Below are positions 46,599-57,031 of a stretch of 64,000 nt of DNA, piece by piece (positions within the stretch are counted from its first letter, which is position 1; the number at the start of each line of letters is the position of its first letter). The stretch spans positions 2,790,001-2,854,000 of the forward strand of contig NZ_AP025144.1 of NCBI RefSeq assembly GCF_019977755.1, given 5' to 3'. The translations under genes and the position numbers were made by a program. The stretch is from Vibrio penaeicida (GTDB lineage Bacteria; Pseudomonadota; Gammaproteobacteria; Enterobacterales; Vibrionaceae). The notes below the pieces were generated by a model. It had not been told where the DNA came from and made no database searches. It was given only the letters and a program-made list of their open reading frames with translations.

Positions 46599-47207
46599 AT
46601 GCCCAAGGTTGGGATGCCAGAAATCAGGAAACCACAGCTTGTTCAAGCAACGATGACCGTTATCGATCGAGTTGGGTTGCATGCTGCAAGCATTTCACTG
46701 ATCAGCAAAGAAGCTGGTGTATCGAGTGGGATCATTAACCACTACTTTGGCGGTAAACATGGTCTTCTAAAAGAAACCATGAAAGAGATTCTTCGTCAGC
46801 TCTCTTCAACAATTACTGAACAATTAAGTCAGTTGCCTAAAGACGCTCATCAACAACGTATCAACGCCATTATTGATGGCAACTTTGTGGGCTACCAAGC
46901 AGAAAACAAAGTCGCAAAGACTTGGTTAGCATTTTGGTCTTATTCAGTCCACGACCCAGAACTAAAACGACTTCAACGTGTAAACGAAAAACGCCTTCTC
47001 TCGCATTTGAAAATTGAGCTAAAAGCTTTGTTTGAGAAGGAACAGGCAGAAATTATTGCCCACGGTATTGCCGCTTTAATCGACGGTGTTTGGTTAAGAG
47101 GAACATTGAACCCTAAAGGGATTGATGCGGAAAAAGCACGCCTCATTATCAATGATTACTTAGACAAACAACTGACTTTCTATACGCAGCAACTAAACAC
47201 AAAATAA
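46599..47207 (+). CDS. betI: Choline-responsive TetR-family repressor BetI
   Basis: A 202-residue TetR-family protein: the helix-turn-helix ([28 protein letters not shown]) is typical of BetI, followed by the ligand-binding domain with [22 protein letters not shown]. BetI represses betIBA and is released by choline. Strong Shine-Dalgarno AAGGAAG. It is first in the operon, 19 bases before betB. Confidence 0.93.
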   Translation: MPKVGMPEIRKPQLVQATMTVIDRVGLHAASISLISKEAGVSSGIINHYFGGKHGLLKETMKEILRQLSSTITEQLSQLPKDAHQQRINAIIDGNFVGYQAENKVAKTWLAFWSYSVHDPELKRLQRVNEKRLLSHLKIELKALFEKEQAEIIAHGIAALIDGVWLRGTLNPKGIDAEKARLIINDYLDKQLTFYTQQLNTK

Positions 47208-47226
47208 CGACAGCCAGTACTTTTAA

Positions 47227-48687
47227 ATGAATATGAAATCACTTTATATCGACGGTCACGCATGTGACGCAACTTCGCAAGAAAGCTTCACAACCTATAA
47301 CCCTGCGACAGGACAGCCATTAGCTGAAATTGGTCAGGCTAGCCAACAAGATCTGGAACGTGCCATTCAATCTGCCAAGCAAGGATTTAGCGTTTGGTCC
47401 GCCATGTCGCCAACCGAGCGCAGCCGGATCTTACTGAAAGCGGTGGCTCTGTTACGTGAACAAAATGACGAACTGGCTAAATTGGAAGTATCGGATACGG
47501 GTAAACCCATCCAAGAAGCCATAGATGTTGATATTGTGACTGGCGCTGATGTGATTGAGTACTTCGCAGGTCTAGCACCCGGTATGCAGGGTGAGCAACA
47601 ACCCTTGAGTGAAAACCAATTCTTCTATACACGTCGCGAGCCTTTAGGCATTTGTGCAGGTATAGGAGCATGGAACTACCCTATTCAAATTGCTATGTGG
47701 AAATCTGCTCCTGCTCTGGCTGCCGGAAATGCAATGATCTTTAAGCCTTCGGAAGAAACACCGTTATCCGTATTAAAGCTGGCTGAAATCTTTACTCAAG
47801 CTGGGCTTCCAGACGGCGTATTTAATGTCGTGCAGGGTGATCATCGGGTCGGTCAAATGCTTACCGCACATCCAGACATTGCCAAAGTCTCCTTCACTGG
47901 CGAATCCGGAACCGGAAAACAAGTCATGGCAGACAGCGCGAAAACCTTAAAACAAGTCACCATGGAACTAGGCGGTAAGTCACCAATGGTGATCTTTGAT
48001 GATGCCAAGCTCGATGGCGCTGTTTCTGCTGCTATGGTTGCCAATTTCTACACGCAGGGTGAGGTTTGTACCCACGGTACACGCGTTTACGTTCACGAAG
48101 GCATTTACGATGCATTCATTGACCAATTAAAAGAAAGAACTGAAAAACTGATCGTCGGTGACCCAACCGAAATGCAGACTCAAATCGGTGCTCTGATTTC
48201 CAAAGAACATTTGGGCAAAGTGCTAGGCGCAATTGAAGCGGCAAAACAAAGTGGCGCCACGCTACTCACTGGCGGTTATCAGGTTACCGACAACGGGTTG
48301 GAAAACGGTAACTTTGTTGCACCGACAGTATTTGTGAATTGTGAAGATGGGATGCCACACGTTCAAAGTGAAATTTTTGGTCCTGTTATGTCTGTGCTGA
48401 AGTTTTCAGACGAACAAGACGTTATCAAAAGAGCCAACGACACCACTTACGGATTAGCAGCTGGTGTGTTTACTCAAGACCTATCCCGAGCGCATAGAGT
48501 CATCCACCAGCTTCAAGCGGGCATTTGCTGGGTAAACACTTGGGGTGATTCACCAGCAGAAATGCCAGTTGGAGGCTACAAACATTCCGGTATTGGTCGC
48601 GAGAACGGGCCGGAAACGTTACGTCATTACACTCAGACCAAAAGTGTGCTGATTGAACTTGGCGATTATGAAAGCCCATACGCTTAA
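47227..48687 (+). CDS. betB: Betaine aldehyde dehydrogenase
   Basis: A 486-residue ALDH of the BetB branch: [22 protein letters not shown], the Glu in MELGGKSPM and the nucleophile Cys in [10 protein letters not shown]. It oxidises betaine aldehyde to glycine betaine with NAD(P). It starts at ATG 47227 or 47233. The operon order betI-betB-betA is standard. Confidence 0.94.
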   Translation: MNMKSLYIDGHACDATSQESFTTYNPATGQPLAEIGQASQQDLERAIQSAKQGFSVWSAMSPTERSRILLKAVALLREQNDELAKLEVSDTGKPIQEAIDVDIVTGADVIEYFAGLAPGMQGEQQPLSENQFFYTRREPLGICAGIGAWNYPIQIAMWKSAPALAAGNAMIFKPSEETPLSVLKLAEIFTQAGLPDGVFNVVQGDHRVGQMLTAHPDIAKVSFTGESGTGKQVMADSAKTLKQVTMELGGKSPMVIFDDAKLDGAVSAAMVANFYTQGEVCTHGTRVYVHEGIYDAFIDQLKERTEKLIVGDPTEMQTQIGALISKEHLGKVLGAIEAAKQSGATLLTGGYQVTDNGLENGNFVAPTVFVNCEDGMPHVQSEIFGPVMSVLKFSDEQDVIKRANDTTYGLAAGVFTQDLSRAHRVIHQLQAGICWVNTWGDSPAEMPVGGYKHSGIGRENGPETLRHYTQTKSVLIELGDYESPYA

Positions 48688-48712
48688 ACGGCAACCAAAC
48701 GGAGATAAAGAA

Positions 48713-50413
48713 ATGGAGCAACGCTACGATTATATTATCGTTGGTGCCGGTTCAGCGGGTTGTGTGTTGGCAGATAGGCTCTCTGAAAGCGGTGAACATC
48801 AGGTTCTGCTGCTTGAAGCGGGTGGCACGGATAAAAGTATCTTTATTCAAATGCCCACTGCTCTTTCTTATCCGATGAACACGGAAAAATACGCCTGGCA
48901 ATTCGAAACCGTTGAAGAGAAAGGGCTTGGTGGTAGAAAGCTTCATTGCCCAAGGGGACGAGTTTTAGGTGGAAGCTCCTCTATCAACGGTATGGTGTAC
49001 GTCCGCGGTCACGCTTGTGACTTTAATGAATGGGAAGAACAAGGCGCTAAAGGGTGGGATTACCCCTCTTGCTTGCCCTACTTCCAGCGTGCAGAGTCTT
49101 GGTCGGGCGGTGCGGACGAATACCGTGGTGGCGAGGGTCCCGTTGGCACATGCAACGGTAACGACATGGCTCTGAACCCGTTGTATCAAGCCTTTATAGA
49201 AGCCGGAAAAGACGCTGGCTACCCAGAGACTTCGGATTACAACGGTTATCAGCAAGAGGGCTTTGGCCCCATGCACATGACGGTTGACAAAGGCGTACGA
49301 GCTTCGACTTCCAACGCCTACCTTAGGCGTGCGCTTAAACGCTCAAACCTAACACTGTTAAAAGGGGTCGTCGTTCATAACGTTCTTCTGGAAGATAAAA
49401 AAGCCATTGGTATTGAATTCGAACGTTCAGGCAAGCGAACCAAATGCTATGTGAACAAAGAAATCATTTCGAGCGCTGGCTCAATCGGCTCCGTTCAATT
49501 ATTGCAGCTGTCGGGAATTGGTCCATCTCACGTGCTTGAACAAGCCGGTGTGGAATTGAAACATGAATTACCCGGTGTGGGAGAAAATCTGCAAGACCAT
49601 CTAGAGGTTTATTTCCAATATCGATGCAAAGAACCCATCACGCTTAACAGTAAACTCGGACTGGTAAGTAAAGGGTTGATCGGCGCAGAGTGGATTTTGA
49701 CTCGCAAAGGGTTAGGCGCAACTAACCACTTCGAATCTTGCGCGTTTATCCGGTCACGGAAAGGGTTGAAATGGCCAAACATTCAATACCATTTTTTACC
49801 CGCTGCCATGCGTTACGACGGACAAGCCGCATTCGAAGATCACGGTTTTCAAGTACATGTAGGCCCTAATAAACCCGAAAGCCGAGGCACAGTTGCCATT
49901 GTATCTAGTAACCCTTTAGACAAGCCTAAAATCGAGTTTAACTACATTTCAACCTCACAAGATCAACAAGACTGGCGAGACTGCATTCGATTGACTCGAG
50001 AGATTCTGTCTCAACCTGCGATGGATGATTACCGCGGTGAAGAAATTCAACCAGGGCTTTCCATCACCAGCGACGAAGCGATTGATGAATGGGTAAAGCA
50101 GAATGTCGAGAGTGCTTATCACCCTTCATGCAGCTGCAAAATGGGTGCCGATGGCGATGTAATGGCGGTATTGGATGAAGCCTGCCGCGTACGTGGAATT
50201 CAAGGACTGCGCGTAGTTGACTCTTCCATTTTCCCAACCATTCCAAATGGCAACCTGAATGCGCCTACCATTATGGTGGCAGAAAGAGCAGCCGACATTA
50301 TTTTGGGCAACCCACTATTAGCAAGAAAAGATTTACCCGTTTGGATAGCACCAAATTGGGAAGAGAAACAAAGAACAGAGACACCAAAAAGAGACGTAAG
50401 GTCTATTGATTAA
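48713..50413 (+). CDS. betA: Choline dehydrogenase
   Basis: A 566-residue GMC-family flavoprotein: FAD motif [37 protein letters not shown], and the C-terminal catalytic His in [12 protein letters not shown] with a final [15 protein letters not shown]. It oxidises choline to betaine aldehyde, probably at the membrane. The frame begins at 48653 inside betB, but ATG 48713 follows GGAG and starts the FAD fold. Confidence 0.95.
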   Translation: MEQRYDYIIVGAGSAGCVLADRLSESGEHQVLLLEAGGTDKSIFIQMPTALSYPMNTEKYAWQFETVEEKGLGGRKLHCPRGRVLGGSSSINGMVYVRGHACDFNEWEEQGAKGWDYPSCLPYFQRAESWSGGADEYRGGEGPVGTCNGNDMALNPLYQAFIEAGKDAGYPETSDYNGYQQEGFGPMHMTVDKGVRASTSNAYLRRALKRSNLTLLKGVVVHNVLLEDKKAIGIEFERSGKRTKCYVNKEIISSAGSIGSVQLLQLSGIGPSHVLEQAGVELKHELPGVGENLQDHLEVYFQYRCKEPITLNSKLGLVSKGLIGAEWILTRKGLGATNHFESCAFIRSRKGLKWPNIQYHFLPAAMRYDGQAAFEDHGFQVHVGPNKPESRGTVAIVSSNPLDKPKIEFNYISTSQDQQDWRDCIRLTREILSQPAMDDYRGEEIQPGLSITSDEAIDEWVKQNVESAYHPSCSCKMGADGDVMAVLDEACRVRGIQGLRVVDSSIFPTIPNGNLNAPTIMVAERAADIILGNPLLARKDLPVWIAPNWEEKQRTETPKRDVRSID

Positions 50414-50441
50414 AGTCAGTAATTATTACAAGGAAATTACT

Positions 50442-51380
50442 ATGTCTATGATGACAAAAACCCTGTCGACACTCGCACTTAGCACGATAGCGGCTAATGC
50501 CTATGCCAACCAATGTGAGACAGTACGTTTTTCAGATGTGGGCTGGACAGACATTACCGCAACCACGGCTGTCACGTCTGAGCTTCTGAAAGGTCTGGGT
50601 TATACAACCAAAATCGATCTGCTGTCTGTGCCTGTCACATATTCCTCAATGGCGAACGGTGATATCGATATCTTCCTTGGCAACTGGATGCCAACCATGG
50701 AGGGAGATATCGCTAAATACCGTGAAGCTGGTACAGTCGAAACTGTTCGTGCCAACTTAGAAGGGGCAAAATACACCCTTGCCGTTCCTAAATACGTTTA
50801 CGATGCGGGCGTAAAGAATTTTGCCGATTTAGCAAAACACGCTGACAAATTTAAAGATCGTATTTACGGCATTGAACCTGGTAATGATGGAAACCGTCTT
50901 ATTCAATCCATGATCGACAGCAATGCATTTGGGTTAAAAGACTTCAGCCTTGTTGAATCAAGCGAAGCGGGCATGGTTTCTCAAGTAGCAAGGTCGGTAC
51001 GTCGCAACCAGTGGATCGTCTACTTAGGTTGGGCTCCTCACCCAATGAACAGCAACGTCGATATGGAATACCTCGACGGTGGTGATGATTTCTTCGGTCC
51101 TAACTATGGTGGAGCCAATGTCTACACCAATGTGCGTGCAAACTACCTAAATGAGTGTAAGAACGTCGGTCAACTTTTGCAGAACCTAGCGTTCAGCCTC
51201 GAAATGGAAAATGCTTTGATGGAAGCGATTCTTAACCAGAATGTCAAACCTTCAAAAGCAGCACTTCAATGGCTGAAAGACAACCCAAAACAAGTTGAAG
51301 CTTGGCTTAAAGGTGTAAAAACCCTTTCCGGTAGCGATGCTGCTAAAGCCGTAAATAGCTACGTTAATTCAAACGCATAA
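50442..51380 (+). CDS. choX: Choline ABC transporter substrate-binding protein
   Basis: A 312-residue periplasmic protein with signal peptide LSTLALSTIAANAYA. The ChoX/ProX-type fold shows VRFSDVGWTDITATTAV, FLGNWMPTMEGD and VYLGWAPHPMN, with Trp/Tyr residues able to cage the quaternary amine. It captures choline for ChoWV. The start is ATG 50442 behind AAGGAAAT. It is 28 bases after betA. Confidence 0.92.
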   Translation: MSMMTKTLSTLALSTIAANAYANQCETVRFSDVGWTDITATTAVTSELLKGLGYTTKIDLLSVPVTYSSMANGDIDIFLGNWMPTMEGDIAKYREAGTVETVRANLEGAKYTLAVPKYVYDAGVKNFADLAKHADKFKDRIYGIEPGNDGNRLIQSMIDSNAFGLKDFSLVESSEAGMVSQVARSVRRNQWIVYLGWAPHPMNSNVDMEYLDGGDDFFGPNYGGANVYTNVRANYLNECKNVGQLLQNLAFSLEMENALMEAILNQNVKPSKAALQWLKDNPKQVEAWLKGVKTLSGSDAAKAVNSYVNSNA

Positions 51381-51388
51381 TATTAATT

Positions 51389-51405
51389 GGGGGGTGTTCG
51401 CCCCC
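51389..51405 (+). promoter_or_regulatory. G-C hairpin between choX and choW
   Basis: GGGGG (51390-51394) and CCCCC (51401-51405) with loop TGTTCG form a strong hairpin right after the choX stop. It has no T tract, so it more likely protects the choX mRNA 3' end and keeps binding protein in excess over permease than terminates the operon. Confidence 0.6.
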
Positions 51406-51479
51406 TGTTAGCGTTAATTTCCTCTATTAACTTAGATTTTATTCTTAACTTGGGTTTTATCCTTAAACAAGGTTTTATT

Positions 51480-52322
51480 GTGGACTTTATAACTAACAAC
51501 AAAATTCCTGTTGGTGAGTGGATGGAAACAGGCGTTGATTGGCTCACCATGAACGGTGCTGGTTTTTTTGATGCCATTTCAATCCTCCTTGAAACCGTCA
51601 TCCTTTTTGTTGTCGACATCTTTAAGTGGATGCCTCCCGCTATTCCAATTGTTCTAACCGCTGCATTGGCGTGGTATCTACACCGAAGTATTCCCCTAGT
51701 GATATTTATCATCGGGGCCTTGCTAACCATTCTTAATCTAGGCTACTGGCAAGAAATGCTGGAAACCTTTGTCTTGGTATTTGCTGCGACAACGATTTCC
51801 GTATTAATTGGTATTCCAGTGGGCGTAATGGCAGCACACCGACCATGGCTCTATACCCTGCTTCGACCCATATTGGATCTTATGCAAACTGTTCCAACGT
51901 TCGTTTACCTGATTCCGACGCTGGTATTGTTTGGTTTGGGCATTGTTCCGGGGCTTATTTCTACCATTATCTTCGCTATAGCAGCTCCAATTCGCCTGAC
52001 GTACTTAGGCATTACAAAGGTTCCAGAAGAACTTATCGAGGCTGGAAAAGCATTTGGCGCCAGCAAAATGAAGCTGCTTTTCAAAGTCGAGCTGCCAGCA
52101 GCACTACCAAGCATTATGGCAGGTATCACTCAGTGCATTATGTTATCGCTTTCAATGGTGGTGATCGCCGCGCTGGTCGGCGCTGATGGCTTAGGGAAAC
52201 CCGTGGTACGAGCGCTCAACACCGTGAATATTTCTCAGGGTTTTGAAGCAGGTCTCGCCATTGTGCTTGTCGCCATCATTCTTGATCGACTTTGCAAATC
52301 ACCGAATCAAAAGGAAGTGTAA
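51480..52322 (+). CDS. choW: Choline ABC transporter permease
   Basis: A 280-residue ProW/ChoW-type permease with about six membrane segments and the inner loop GAFGASKMKLLFKVELPAALP (EAA motif, here EAGKAFGASKMKL). The frame is open from 51387, but that part covers the hairpin and three short repeats of the TTTTATT type; GTG 51480 starts the conserved DFITNNKIPVGEWMETGVDW. It forms the channel for choline import and is two bases before choV. Confidence 0.88.
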   Translation: MDFITNNKIPVGEWMETGVDWLTMNGAGFFDAISILLETVILFVVDIFKWMPPAIPIVLTAALAWYLHRSIPLVIFIIGALLTILNLGYWQEMLETFVLVFAATTISVLIGIPVGVMAAHRPWLYTLLRPILDLMQTVPTFVYLIPTLVLFGLGIVPGLISTIIFAIAAPIRLTYLGITKVPEELIEAGKAFGASKMKLLFKVELPAALPSIMAGITQCIMLSLSMVVIAALVGADGLGKPVVRALNTVNISQGFEAGLAIVLVAIILDRLCKSPNQKEV

Positions 52323-52324
52323 TC

Positions 52325-53545
52325 ATGGATGCGATTAAGATTCAAAACCTTGATGTTGTCTTTGGTGATAAGCCTCAACTTGCCTTGGATTTACTGGATG
52401 AAGGTAAAACGCGTCAAGAGATCATCGATCAGACCCAGCAAGTCGTGGGCGTCGATAACGTAACGATGACCGTAAAGGAAGGTGAGATTTGCGTTCTTAT
52501 GGGGTTATCTGGGTCTGGTAAATCCAGTCTGTTACGAGCAGTGAATGGTTTGAACAGCATTACTCGCGGTTCGCTTCAAATTAAAGACGAAGGTAATCAA
52601 GTGGAGCTATCGTCTTGCGATGAAAATACGCTGCAACGGCTGCGTACTCACCGCGTATCGATGGTATTCCAAAAGTTTGCCTTAATGCCTTGGTTAACGG
52701 TTCTCGACAACGTCGCGTTTGGGCTAGAGATGCAAGGCATGTCAAAGACGCAACGCCGAGCAAAAGCCAGAGAACAACTTGAAATGGTAGAACTGGCGGA
52801 TTGGGAAAGTAAGTACCCGCATGAACTTTCTGGCGGTATGCAACAACGCGTTGGGCTCGCGAGAGCATTCGCTATGGATACCGACATTTTGTTGATGGAT
52901 GAGCCCTTTTCGGCTTTAGACCCATTAATTCGAGCGCAACTGCAAGACGAATTAATCCAACTCCAAAAGAAGCTCAACAAGACCATTTTATTTGTCAGCC
53001 ATGACCTTGATGAAGCATTAAAAATTGGCAACAACATTGCAATAATGGAGTCAGGAAAACTTATTCAGCATGGTAAGCCAGAGCAGATTGTCCTATCTCC
53101 TGAAAACGATTATGTGAAGGATTTTGTCTCCCATACCAACCCGCTGAACGTGCTTAAAGGTCGCTCTTTAATGCAGCCAGTGAGTGATTTAAAACAAAAT
53201 GGTGCGAAATGGCAGATTTGTCCGACGCAACACGTTTGGGTTGAAGAACGCAATAATCAACTTTGCTTAGACAGCTCTGCCTATTCGGGGAATTCATCGG
53301 CACAAGAAAATAAAGTGAATTTGAAACTGGTCGATTGGCGTGAAGAATCTGTCACACTCAGTGATATAAAAAGAGACTCCGTTGTCATAGCCAGCCCAGA
53401 TATCGGTATGCGTGAAGCCATTGCCCTAAAACAACATAGCGGTCTACCGATTCTGCTGGTCGAAAACAATGAGCTGATTGGCGTGCTCGACGACAGTGAT
53501 TTTTACGCGGGGTTATTGGGCAAGCACCACCACAACGCGGCTTAA
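52325..53545 (+). CDS. choV: Choline ABC transporter ATPase
   Basis: A 406-residue ATPase: an N-terminal ProV-specific segment precedes Walker A GLSGSGKSS, followed by signature LSGGMQQRVGLARA, Walker B ILLMDEPFSALDP and H loop VSHDLDEAL; the C-terminal 110 residues form a CBS-like regulatory region (LPILLVENNELIGVLDDSDF). The ATG at 52325 follows AAGGAAG. Last gene of the bet-cho operon before a hairpin. Confidence 0.92.
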   Translation: MDAIKIQNLDVVFGDKPQLALDLLDEGKTRQEIIDQTQQVVGVDNVTMTVKEGEICVLMGLSGSGKSSLLRAVNGLNSITRGSLQIKDEGNQVELSSCDENTLQRLRTHRVSMVFQKFALMPWLTVLDNVAFGLEMQGMSKTQRRAKAREQLEMVELADWESKYPHELSGGMQQRVGLARAFAMDTDILLMDEPFSALDPLIRAQLQDELIQLQKKLNKTILFVSHDLDEALKIGNNIAIMESGKLIQHGKPEQIVLSPENDYVKDFVSHTNPLNVLKGRSLMQPVSDLKQNGAKWQICPTQHVWVEERNNQLCLDSSAYSGNSSAQENKVNLKLVDWREESVTLSDIKRDSVVIASPDIGMREAIALKQHSGLPILLVENNELIGVLDDSDFYAGLLGKHHHNAA

Positions 53546-53559
53546 ATTACAGTTTATTC

Positions 53560-53587
53560 CCTAGCCTCTTCAAGTACAGAGGCTAGG
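53560..53587 (+). terminator. Hairpin ending the bet-cho operon
   Basis: CCTAGCCTCT (53560-53569) pairs with AGAGGCTAGG (53578-53587), a 10-bp stem followed by ATTAATTATT. The T tract is imperfect, so read-through into the BCCT gene is possible. Confidence 0.75.
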
Positions 53588-53712
53588 ATTAATTATTCAC
53601 TTACAATCAACATTTGCTCACTAAAATTTATCCTCAGGACAAATATCTTTGTTTGTCCAAATCTCAATCACAAATTCATAATAACCCACTCATTTTTTTG
53701 TGGAAATCTCTT

Positions 53713-55590
53713 GTGAATAACCCCTTTTCTCTTATCGACAAACCCACTTTTTTTGGCGCGATCGCACTGCTGACGCTGATAACGATTCCACTCATTCTGT
53801 TCCCTATTGAAGGGGCACACTGGATATCGATAGCCAAAAGCTTTATGACAGACAAACTAGGGTTTCTTTACCTTACTCTCGGAATTAGTGCTTTTTTCTT
53901 TATGATTTATGTTGTGTTCAGCGACATGGGGCAAATCAAGTTGGGAGAAGCGGATGAAAAACCTGAATTCGCTACTGCATCTTGGGCAGCCATGCTTTTT
54001 TGCGGAGGGATAGGTGCCAGTATCTTATATTGGGGCTGTATTGAGTGGGCATATTACTACCAATCTCCCCCGTTCCAGCTAGAAGCCGGCAGTGAAGAAG
54101 CGGTACGATGGGCGGCCACCTATGGCATTTTTCATTGGGGGCCGATTGCTTGGTCGATCTATTTGATCCCCGCATTGCCCATTGCTTACTTTTTCTATGT
54201 ACGTAAACAGCCAGTGCTAAAGGTTTCTAGTGCACTAATGCCGGTACTTGGTGAAGCTCGAACCAAAAAAGCCCCCGGAAAAATCATCGATGTGCTTTTC
54301 ATCTTTGGATTGTTAGGTGGAGCCGCAACAACCTTAGGGCTAGCGGCACCGTTGATTGGCGAGGGGCTCAACCAACTATTTGGTATTCCTCAAAATACCT
54401 ACAGCCAAATTGGCGTACTTTTGGTCTGCACCGCTATTTTCGCCTATTCCTCATATGCGGGCATGGAAAAAGGCATAAAGATTCTCAGTAACATCAACTT
54501 TTGGGGTGCCATGGGGTTACTGGCCTTTGTACTCGCGGTAGGGCCTACCATTTTCATGCTGGAAACAGGGTTAGATTCACTTGGTAGAATGCTGTCTAAT
54601 TTCTTTACGATGGCAACGTGGGCAGAGCCCTTTGGCGGTTACGGCAGCTTTGATAACACGCACTTCCCACAGGATTGGACCATTTTCTATTGGGCATGGT
54701 GGTTGGTTTTCGCACCAAGCATGGGGCTATTCGTTGCCCGTATTTCACGCGGAAGAACCATCAAACAAATGGTTACTGGCTCGATATTCTTTGGCTCCCT
54801 AGGTTGTTTCTTGTTCTTTATGATTTTGGGGAACTACGGGCTATCGCTCCAGCTCTCGGGAGAATTGGATGTAGTCGCTATATTAAATGCAGAGGGCGCG
54901 ACCAAAGCCATCTTTGCCATGTTAAACGCACTGCCATTTAACAAAGTCGTGATTGCAGTGTTCACTCTACTCTGCATCATTTTTACCGCGACCACATTCG
55001 ATTCCATTTCTTACATTTTGGCATCAGTAGTTCAAAACAATGTGTCGGAAGAGCCCATGCGTTGGAACCGAATGTTTTGGGCATTTACCTTGTCTTTTCT
55101 GCCCACAGTATTGATGTTTCTGGGTGGATTAAGCACGTTACAAACCGCTGCAATTGTGGGCGGATTACCGCTTTTGGTCATCTCCGTTATGTTAATGGTA
55201 TCCGCGGTACGAGCTACCAGCTTGGATATTCGCCACCAAGAAGATTACGTGGAGCCGACCATCAATATCGAAGACTTGCCCGATATGGATCCTTGGTCTT
55301 CAGAAGGGATGGCACTTGCGAGATTTGAACGCAGTAAAGACGCCGCCCAAGAAGCGGCAGAGCAAGAGCGAGATGCGTTCAATCAGTTAATCGCGATGAA
55401 AAAACGTATTCGCGCCTATGTGCTTGAACATTGTGACGATGAAAATGTAGCTGACCATCAACTACCAGCTGAGATGCAAGAAGAGTTTCAGACTTTGCAG
55501 AGCCTTATGACAAAAGCCAAGGAAAACAAAGAACTTTTGTCTCAGCAAGCACAAGAAGCAAGGATGGAATTTAATCAGGCAGTAAGCTGA
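53713..55590 (+). CDS. BCCT-family betaine/choline transporter
   Basis: A 12-TM BCCT carrier of about 625 residues: AMLFCGGIGASILYWG (choline/betaine site), FYWAWWLVFAPSMGLFVARISRGR (signature) and ATTFDSISYILAS. It imports choline or glycine betaine with a sodium or proton gradient. The C-terminal 100 residues are a long charged, probably coiled cytoplasmic tail (AAQEAAEQERDAFNQ), likely an osmosensory domain. The frame opens at 53614 (TTG) with a poor start; GTG 53713 with GGAA upstream fits family N-termini, so the start is provisional. It neighbours betIBA-choXWV and serves the same purpose. Confidence 0.88.
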   Translation: MNNPFSLIDKPTFFGAIALLTLITIPLILFPIEGAHWISIAKSFMTDKLGFLYLTLGISAFFFMIYVVFSDMGQIKLGEADEKPEFATASWAAMLFCGGIGASILYWGCIEWAYYYQSPPFQLEAGSEEAVRWAATYGIFHWGPIAWSIYLIPALPIAYFFYVRKQPVLKVSSALMPVLGEARTKKAPGKIIDVLFIFGLLGGAATTLGLAAPLIGEGLNQLFGIPQNTYSQIGVLLVCTAIFAYSSYAGMEKGIKILSNINFWGAMGLLAFVLAVGPTIFMLETGLDSLGRMLSNFFTMATWAEPFGGYGSFDNTHFPQDWTIFYWAWWLVFAPSMGLFVARISRGRTIKQMVTGSIFFGSLGCFLFFMILGNYGLSLQLSGELDVVAILNAEGATKAIFAMLNALPFNKVVIAVFTLLCIIFTATTFDSISYILASVVQNNVSEEPMRWNRMFWAFTLSFLPTVLMFLGGLSTLQTAAIVGGLPLLVISVMLMVSAVRATSLDIRHQEDYVEPTINIEDLPDMDPWSSEGMALARFERSKDAAQEAAEQERDAFNQLIAMKKRIRAYVLEHCDDENVADHQLPAEMQEEFQTLQSLMTKAKENKELLSQQAQEARMEFNQAVS

Positions 55591-55613
55591 ACTCTTTTGA
55601 ATAAAGGCAATTT

Positions 55614-55640
55614 AAGCTCGTACTCCTGCGGTTCGAGCTT
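55614..55640 (+). terminator. Hairpin downstream of the BCCT gene
   Basis: AAGCTCG (55614-55620) pairs with CGAGCTT (55634-55640), loop of 13 bases. No T tract follows, so the terminator call is weak. Confidence 0.4.
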
Positions 55641-56101
55641 CATGTTCAATTGATGAAATAACTGCACCTACATTTGTATCCTGCATAATTTGGTCACACC
55701 TTTAAAGCCGTCTTCCTCAAATTCCCAACGTTAGATTCCCACCAATAGTATGACTTGATTACCAACCACAGAGGCTTGGCACCTCCAATGAGTAGTAAGT
55801 TTTCATGGTTTTGACCTCATTGAGTACCCAACTAGTAGACTGCGTGATAGGATTTTGCTCGGTTAATTATGTGAGCTATTCAAACAACTAAATTCCACAA
55901 AGGTTCGTAAATACAGTGTCTTTGGTATATCGCCGCTCTAGGAGCGTTACTGTCTGAAAGTTAAGACAGATACCCAACAATTGTTGCCTGCACATGAAAA
56001 TATTTGAGAGTCAGTGGCAACGGCATACTAATCACTTTAGACAACCGTTAATATTCAGATAGAGATGAAAGTACAAACAACGCTAGGGAAAACACAATAA
56101 G
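55641..56101. other. Intergenic region with decayed short frames
   Basis: About 460 bases without an intact gene. On the minus strand, short open stretches around 55705-55870 read like fragments of protein-coding sequence in two frames, broken by stops. A weak hairpin CTGTCT/AGACAG lies at about 55950-55970. It may be the scar of a lost gene between the osmoprotectant genes and the glycosyltransferases, whose promoter must lie near its right end. Confidence 0.35.
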
Positions 56102-56992
56102 ATGGAAACGATAAAGTACTCAGTCATCGTGCCACATTATAATAGCCAACAAGCACTTGAAATCCTTCTAGAAAGTATCCCAGATCGACATGATGTTGAA
56201 ATCATCGTGGTGGATGACAACAGTCACCAACCGTTGAACATTCAAAAACAATTCAAGAATGCAAAGCTCCTTACTAAAGTAAACGACTCTGGAGTAAAAG
56301 GGGCAGGCGCGGCTCGTAACATAGCATTGGATATAGCAACGGGTCATTGGGCGGTCTTCGCAGACTCGGATGATTACTTTACTAAACAAGCATTTGATTC
56401 AATGGATCAAGAAACTGCTGATGATATTGATGTGGTCTTTTTCAGTCCAACCAGCATATATCTACATAACAACCAGCTCTCTAATCGACATATCGAATAT
56501 GAAAAACTGATTTCGGATTACCTAAATAATGGCGACCTATCCATTCGATACAAGTTTTATGTGCCTTGGAGTAAGGTCATAAAAATGTCTTTAATCAAAG
56601 AGAGCAACATCCGTTTCGATGAAGTCATTGCTTCAAATGACCTGATGTTTTCGCTTCGTGTTGGCGTGAATTTGAGAACATTCTCCGTGTCGAAAAGCAC
56701 CGTATATTGTGTGACAAGTGGGCAAGGTTCGCTAACTAAGCAGTTCAACTCTGCAGTGATGACATCACGCTTGCTGATCGAGTTAAAGAGAAACGAATAC
56801 TGTTGTGAACACGGCTTAAAAGAATATAGAAACTCCGTTATCTTTGTCCTCCTTAAGTACAAGCGTGTGCTCAATGGTGCAATGATTAAGAGAATATTTA
56901 ATATGAGTCTAACTCGAAAGCTCACTGTATTCCCAATCAACCTTTCCAATATTATTGATACTAAATTAAAGAAGCGCGCGCTAAGCAATTAA
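56102..56992 (+). CDS. Family 2 glycosyltransferase
   Basis: A 296-residue GT-A glycosyltransferase: SVIVPHYNSQQALEILLESI, IIVVDDNSH, GAGAARNIALDIATGHWAVFADSDDYF (DxD-type metal site in DSDD). It would add a sugar to a surface glycan from a nucleotide sugar. It leads a three-gene set with the split Alg14/Alg13-type enzyme. No membrane segment is present. Confidence 0.87.
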   Translation: METIKYSVIVPHYNSQQALEILLESIPDRHDVEIIVVDDNSHQPLNIQKQFKNAKLLTKVNDSGVKGAGAARNIALDIATGHWAVFADSDDYFTKQAFDSMDQETADDIDVVFFSPTSIYLHNNQLSNRHIEYEKLISDYLNNGDLSIRYKFYVPWSKVIKMSLIKESNIRFDEVIASNDLMFSLRVGVNLRTFSVSKSTVYCVTSGQGSLTKQFNSAVMTSRLLIELKRNEYCCEHGLKEYRNSVIFVLLKYKRVLNGAMIKRIFNMSLTRKLTVFPINLSNIIDTKLKKRALSN

Positions 56993-57031
56993 AAATAGCC
57001 AGCAGTTAAAACCGTCAGTAGGTAAGCAAAA

